Positions 20,118 to 23,247 of a DNA stretch of 23,247 nt are shown piece by piece. The notes below the pieces were generated by a model. It made no database searches, had not been told where the DNA came from, and worked only from the letters and a program-made list of their open reading frames with translations. Numbering within the stretch: position 1 is the stretch's first letter; every line of letters begins with the position of its first letter. The position numbers and the translations under genes were made by a program. Location of the stretch: NCBI GenBank assembly GCA_036897095.1, contig JAYMSP010002619.1:1-23247 (forward strand). Reading direction: 5' to 3'. This stretch comes from Plantago elongata (Eukaryota; Streptophyta; Magnoliopsida; Lamiales; Plantaginaceae).

Positions 20118-20442
20118 TCAAAACAATAAGAAGTTGGAATATGCAAAAATAATAAACATAAAAGTTCGGGAACGTACAGATTGAATCACATGTTCGATTT
20201 CTGGTATGATTTCTACATCAGAGCCGCTTCCTTCTTCATCGTTGTTGTTTTGTTGATTCAAATTTCGAAATAGTTGAATCTGAACGTTTAAACAACATAT
20301 CGGTAGAAATCATGGAGAAATTTATAAAAACTCTCACAAACACAATAAAAACCAGATCACATTCAATAGACAATGATTTTTATTGTTGATTTGTTACCTG
20401 ATTCATCTCCATGGTTGCTTGGATGTTGAAATCCGATGGCAT
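20118..20442 (-). pseudogene. Possible 5' stub of a MULE/FAR1-type transposase gene
   Basis: On the minus strand, an ATG at 20442 begins MPSDFNIQATMEMNQ, followed exactly by CAG|GTAACA (donor at 20397). A downstream acceptor GTTCAG at 20280 leads to an open stretch IQLFRNLNQQNNNDEEG, then SGSDVEIIPEIEHV. A further donor-like GTACGT follows near 20180, and the frame closes at 20118. An acidic leader ending in IPEIEH-like text just before a FAR1 domain is common in Jittery/FAR1-type MULE transposases. Here nothing of the FAR1, DDE or SWIM domains follows. It is placed correctly to be the 5' end of an internally deleted element. The family assignment is weak. Confidence 0.35.
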
Positions 20443-21053
20443 TGAGATGAAGACGGTGAGATCAGGTAGAAACTGGTGAGATTCGGCAGAAATTGAAGAG
20501 AAATCAGAGAAAAATGCACAAATCACGCACAAAACACCTTCCACTATGTGTTTTTTTTCTGGTTTCTAGAGTTTGAACGTGTTTTATGCATATATATAGA
20601 CAGCTGGTCTGATTTCCGGTCAGCTAAAAAACCGCGCGTCCGGTCAGCTTGGTTGGTTTATGATATTGAACCTAATTTTCCGTATTTATAGGTAAATCTT
20701 ACCTTATAGTATACTTACTCATTGTGGAGGGTGTTAAATTGGCTATGCAGAAAGGCTATAATAATATTATTATTGAATCAGATGCATTAGCAGTTGTCAC
20801 CTTTCTCAGATCTCACAAATTCCATTTCAATTGGAAATGGTGGCCATATGTTTTGCAACTGCAAACTATGGGAGGGTCAATGGAGTTCTCACACATCTTT
20901 AGAGAGGGAAACTTATAGCTGATCTTTTAGCTCAAGAAGCTAGAACCTTACACATCAATGTTGATTTATCTCTGGCTCAATGTCCTGCTAAAGTGAATGC
21001 ATCTATTTATACAGACAACTATGGTTTACCTTTTTTAAAGATACCGAAATGAA

Positions 21054-22595
21054 TGTTAAGAAAGTGATTCTTTCCTACCTGTGTAGCTTGCATAACATTG
21101 GAGAGTTTCAATAATGTGTGCTTCTATGATGATTGCCATTTTTTGCAGGTTTCTTGGTGTTTTGATAGTCTGGACAGTCAATAGGGTAAGTTGGTTTATT
21201 TCACTATAAGTATGCCACTAACTCTTCTTACTACCTCATTTCTAATTAAGGGCTATAATAATCCTTCAACCAACTCAATTCTATCCTACTTCATGTTGTA
21301 GTTATTGAAACAAATATGCTTATATAATCCACTTGTCTACTTCTCCCATACCTCTTGTTGATAGAATAGTGTTCTGCCCTTCACTGTTCTCCTATATTTG
21401 TTGGTATACTAGCTACACAATGTTCTTGTGTTCTACATTAGTAAGAGTTATTTGTTGGCAAGAGGCTGAGTGGTATATTTTTGAATTTATGAATGGTGAT
21501 ATGATGTTATCTGTTCCTTTTCAAGATGATATAAGGCTGGAAGAAGGAGTTGAAAAATGATTAAAAGGTGGAAAAAAGAGTCACAAAAAAGTTAAAAGAA
21601 AAAGAACAAAGACTAGAGACGGTAAAAAAAAAGAGAAGACTGATAAAAAATAAAAAGAAAGCTTTAGCTATGGAGTCAGTTGCATTGTGTTTTGGTATGT
21701 GGAATCAATGAGATTTACTTTTGTTCTATATTGGTGTAAGTTTGTTTGTCCTTTTAGAACATGGACTACTTATGTTAGTTCTGTAAGTCACAATTCTAAT
21801 AGTAATGTTGCAGTATGTAATAGATCAGTGGCATATTGCTTTTTTTAAGACTCTTAGTTTGTATGATTGTGTTGTCCATTGGTATGTGCATAGTTGCAGG
21901 CGGTTATCAAGATGGTTCAATCAGAGGGTCTATCAGTGGTTGGAGAAATAATTTGTTGGCTTTAATATGGAAGAGCTTTATCAGTTTATAGCAAGTTGTT
22001 ATTTTGGGGATACTGTAAATACTGGAAAGTGGTTCAGAATGCAGTGTGTTGGTTTTGCTGGTAGCTTGACAAGCTCGAAGGTGTGTAGTCAATACAGTCT
22101 AGATGTGTTTTGTTGGAATAGGTTTTTGAACGAGTTCTACATTATATATTTGGAAGGGTATATTTTGTTAATGCTAACATTCGGTTTTTGGATAGGAATT
22201 GGGATTCCTACTCTTTTGGGTTTACTAGCAATAGTAACCTATGTCAAGTATTGTTATCTTTGTATTCTATATCTTATGCTTATACTTGGCTTAGGTTCCT
22301 TGATTATTTCAGGCTAGTTCTTTTGTGCAATCTGCCCTTGAAGGCCTCCTTTTGTATTTGGCTATTCAAGCCTCCATGAACGTACTCACATCCCTCCCCA
22401 TCAGTTAAGTTGTGGACCCAAAAGGGACATCATATGTTAGTGTTTAAGTTTTACACTTAAGCTAACATGTATCTCCCCCTTTTGGATGTAGCTTTGCTAG
22501 TGACTCTTGGCTAGGGTAATGCTCAGACATGCTAGACGGCCTAGTGACTACATTTCAATTTGCAATTTAACTAATTTGGATATGCTTTTCCTTTG
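21054..22595 (+). other. 3' UTR of the LINE copy, no gene
   Basis: Between the ORF2 stop near 21053 and the poly(A) tract lie about 1.5 kb of T-rich sequence with an A/G-rich run (21560-21662, AAAAAG-type repeats). The open frames at 21333-21560, 21967-22317 and 22188-22379 lack recognisable domains; the hydrophobic content of the second follows from T-rich codons. The last 200 bases (TGGCTAGGGTAATGCTCAG and onward to GCTTTTCCTTTG) look like the end seen in other plant LINEs, by memory. 1.5 kb is long for such a UTR, so another insertion may be hidden here. Confidence 0.55.
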
Positions 22596-22679
22596 AAAAA
22601 AAAAAGTTAATCTCTTCTACTTTTTTGTTTACATTAATCATCATACACATTTACTCTATGAAGCATGGGGATGCCATCT

Positions 22680-22760
22680 TGGCCCTAGTCCCCGTGCGGG
22701 ATTGAATCGGGGGACGTGGAGACGTCCCAAGTCGCCTGAGATGTTTTTGCCGTTAATTCA
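22680..22760 (-). mobile_element. tRNA-like remnant, possible SINE
   Basis: On the minus strand an A-box-like ACATCTCAGGCGACTTGGG is followed, 28 bases later, by a B-box-like CGATTCAATCCC. GTCCCC near 22689 and GGGGGAC near 22711 can pair as a hairpin. The start of the motif (ACATCTCA) is shared with the SINE at 17224-17333. No target duplication or A tail was found, so the boundaries are loose and the call is tentative. Confidence 0.35.
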
Positions 22761-22806
22761 CCCTAATTCGGAAAAAATCCTAAATATAAAAAACGAAACT
22801 GGATAG

Positions 22807-23010
22807 ATGGTGTATTACGGAACCGTGTTTAATTCAATGGTTTCCAAGGATTTGACATCCTGGAATACTGTGGTTAATGCTTATGCAATCAACGGATTGA
22901 TGGTGGAAGATGTTGCAATATTTGAGGAGATGATTAAGGGGGGTTTAAGGCAGTTCACCCCTTTGTTTTCGGATCTTGTGTGTCTAATTTTGTTGGATTT
23001 GGTTGGGTAA
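22807..23010 (+). pseudogene. Pentatricopeptide repeat (PPR) protein fragment
   Basis: The frame reads VFNSMVSKDLTSWNTVVNAY, then AINGLMVEDVAIFEEMIKGG. This is the PLS-type PPR pattern, FxxMxxKDxxSWNxxxxxYxxNG followed by xxAxxxFxxMxxxG. About 1.5 repeats are present. After GGLR the expected PPR continuation is lost, probably by a frameshift near 22951, and the frame ends at 23008-23010. The upstream side runs into non-coding DNA. Full PPR genes encode organellar RNA-binding proteins of several hundred residues; this piece is a stray fragment, perhaps copied or captured by a mobile element. Confidence 0.8.
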
Positions 23011-23063
23011 CTTCTCTTTTACTTTATTTTTCTTTTCCAGTTTTTCGTCTTTGTTTTTATTGC

Positions 23064-23247
23064 TGTAGCGCCCCAAGACCCGGGTTCAGACGTCAAGAGT
23101 TATGACAGACAAGCCAAGCATATTTATTTAAAACTCATAAAATATTATTCCATACAATACCAAATTATTCAGAGTGCGGAAGCAAAACAAAATATAACCA
23201 ATATATACTTTTTTCCTAGCAGCAGAGCAGAGCAGGTTAGCCTGTCT
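23064..23247. mobile_element. Probable start of an LTR (cut by the window edge)
   Basis: From 23064 the sequence TGTAGCGCCCCAAGACCCGG begins with TG and resembles the TGTARCRCCCC start of many plant Ty3/gypsy LTRs. It continues with an A/T-rich stretch and GTGCGGAAGC near 23174. The base composition changes sharply at this point. The 3' end lies outside the window, so neither the CA end nor a target duplication can be checked. Confidence 0.4.

Larger units (their letters stand above)
18334..20729. mobile_element. MULE-like DNA transposon with 9-bp target duplication, inserted in the LINE RNase H domain
   Basis: ATTGTGGAG is present exactly at 18334-18342 and 20721-20729. Joining the flanks at one copy restores the RNase H order AELQAIVE|GVKLA, which fixes both ends of the 2378-bp element (18343-20720). 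Its ends are degenerate inverted repeats: GCCAAAGTCTTAGAAAAGG inward from the left and GAGTAAGTATACTATAAGG inward from the right. Similarity continues for about 50 bases (..GAAAATTA in both). Both subterminal regions carry GACCGG/GGTCAG motifs. A 9-bp duplication and long inverted repeats are the hallmarks of Mutator-like elements. The interior is a TTAAAAC-rich degenerate array. No transposase core is present, only a possible 5' stub on the minus strand near the right end. Confidence 0.85.
17577..21053 (+). pseudogene. LINE ORF2 C-terminus: zf-RVT and RNase H domains, broken and interrupted
   Basis: Coding remnants are 17577-18342 and 20721-21053, with the MULE between. The first part has the zf-RVT pattern LLWNAHVCPISIFMWKTLHN, a zinc-like CQCCNQCENIAHVLVQ whose last Cys position is not Cys, and FLPMFIFWFARRARNEAKY. 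RNase H follows: VNTDAS (Asp codon 18203-18205), FGAELQAIVE (Glu 18322-18324), and after the MULE IIIESDALAVV (Asp 20781-20783) and IADLLAQEA (Asp 20921-20923). The four acidic active-site positions are therefore still present, yet the frame is ruined. There are stops at 17634-17636 and 18098-18100, and frameshifts near 18026, 18247 and 20905. In live elements these domains belong to the ORF2 polyprotein that copies the RNA into the genome. The frame ends near 21053 with ..FLKIPK and TGA. Confidence 0.85.
17561..22617 (+). mobile_element. 5'-truncated L1-type LINE with poly(A) tail and target duplication, split by a nested MULE
   Basis: AAGTTAATTTCTTC (17561-17574) and AAGTTAATCTCTTC (22604-22617) match at 13 of 14 bases and flank the element as a target duplication. 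It ends in an A tract (22596-22605) preceded by GCTTTTCCTTTG, a usual 3' end for plant LINEs. The body starts inside coding sequence at about 17575, so only the zf-RVT region, RNase H and 3' UTR remain; endonuclease and reverse transcriptase are missing, as expected from incomplete reverse transcription. Without the 2387 bases added by the nested MULE (element plus one copy of its duplication), the LINE copy is about 2.6 kb. It is dead. Confidence 0.85.

Noticed and set aside
21967..22317. 116-residue hydrophobic plus-strand frame
   Set aside because: It lies in the LINE 3' UTR, has T-rich codons giving Leu/Phe/Ile, and shows no family motif or conserved membrane topology.

Overview
This is nuclear DNA from a flowering plant, most likely a eudicot. 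The evidence is an intron-rich FLX-like gene with canonical GT..AG junctions, AT-rich introns and intergenic DNA, and plant-type transposons (Ty3/gypsy gag, L1-type LINE with RNase H, hAT, PIF/Harbinger, MULE, SINE). Nothing in the window fixes the family or species.

Layout. Positions 1-1260 hold a decayed Ty3/gypsy gag on the minus strand. From about 1786 there is a plausible promoter (telo-box plus TATA box), a 5' UTR and a long 5' UTR intron. These lead into the one host gene that looks intact, a FLX-like coiled-coil protein of four coding exons (5539-9677, 274 aa when spliced). Its introns carry two clear local tandem duplications. Positions 9678-12448 are AT-rich 3' and intergenic DNA without a recognisable gene. 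From 12449 to the end the window is a graveyard of mobile elements: an 851-bp hAT-type element with an exact 8-bp target duplication; a 1759-bp PIF/Harbinger element with TTA target duplication carrying only a broken ORF1 (Myb-like) gene; a degenerate minisatellite and one terminus of a MULE-like element; an 88-bp tRNA-like SINE with an exact 11-bp target duplication; and a 5'-truncated LINE (17575-22605). The LINE's RNase H domain is split by a 2.38-kb MULE-like element with an exact 9-bp target duplication. After the LINE come a second tRNA-like remnant, a PPR gene fragment and what looks like the start of an LTR.

How it fits together. Only the FLX-like gene is likely to make a functional protein. 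The elements give a relative order of events: the MULE went into an already resident LINE. The MULE at 18343-20720 and the terminus ending at 17143 are inverted relatives that share end sequence, subterminal GGTCAG/CTGACC motifs, an internal block and the same style of internal repeat array. I see no sign of an unknown multi-gene system. The most unusual items are this MULE family with its minisatellite core, the hAT element whose two ends carry 23 ATCCG/CGGAT pentamers, and the very short SINE.
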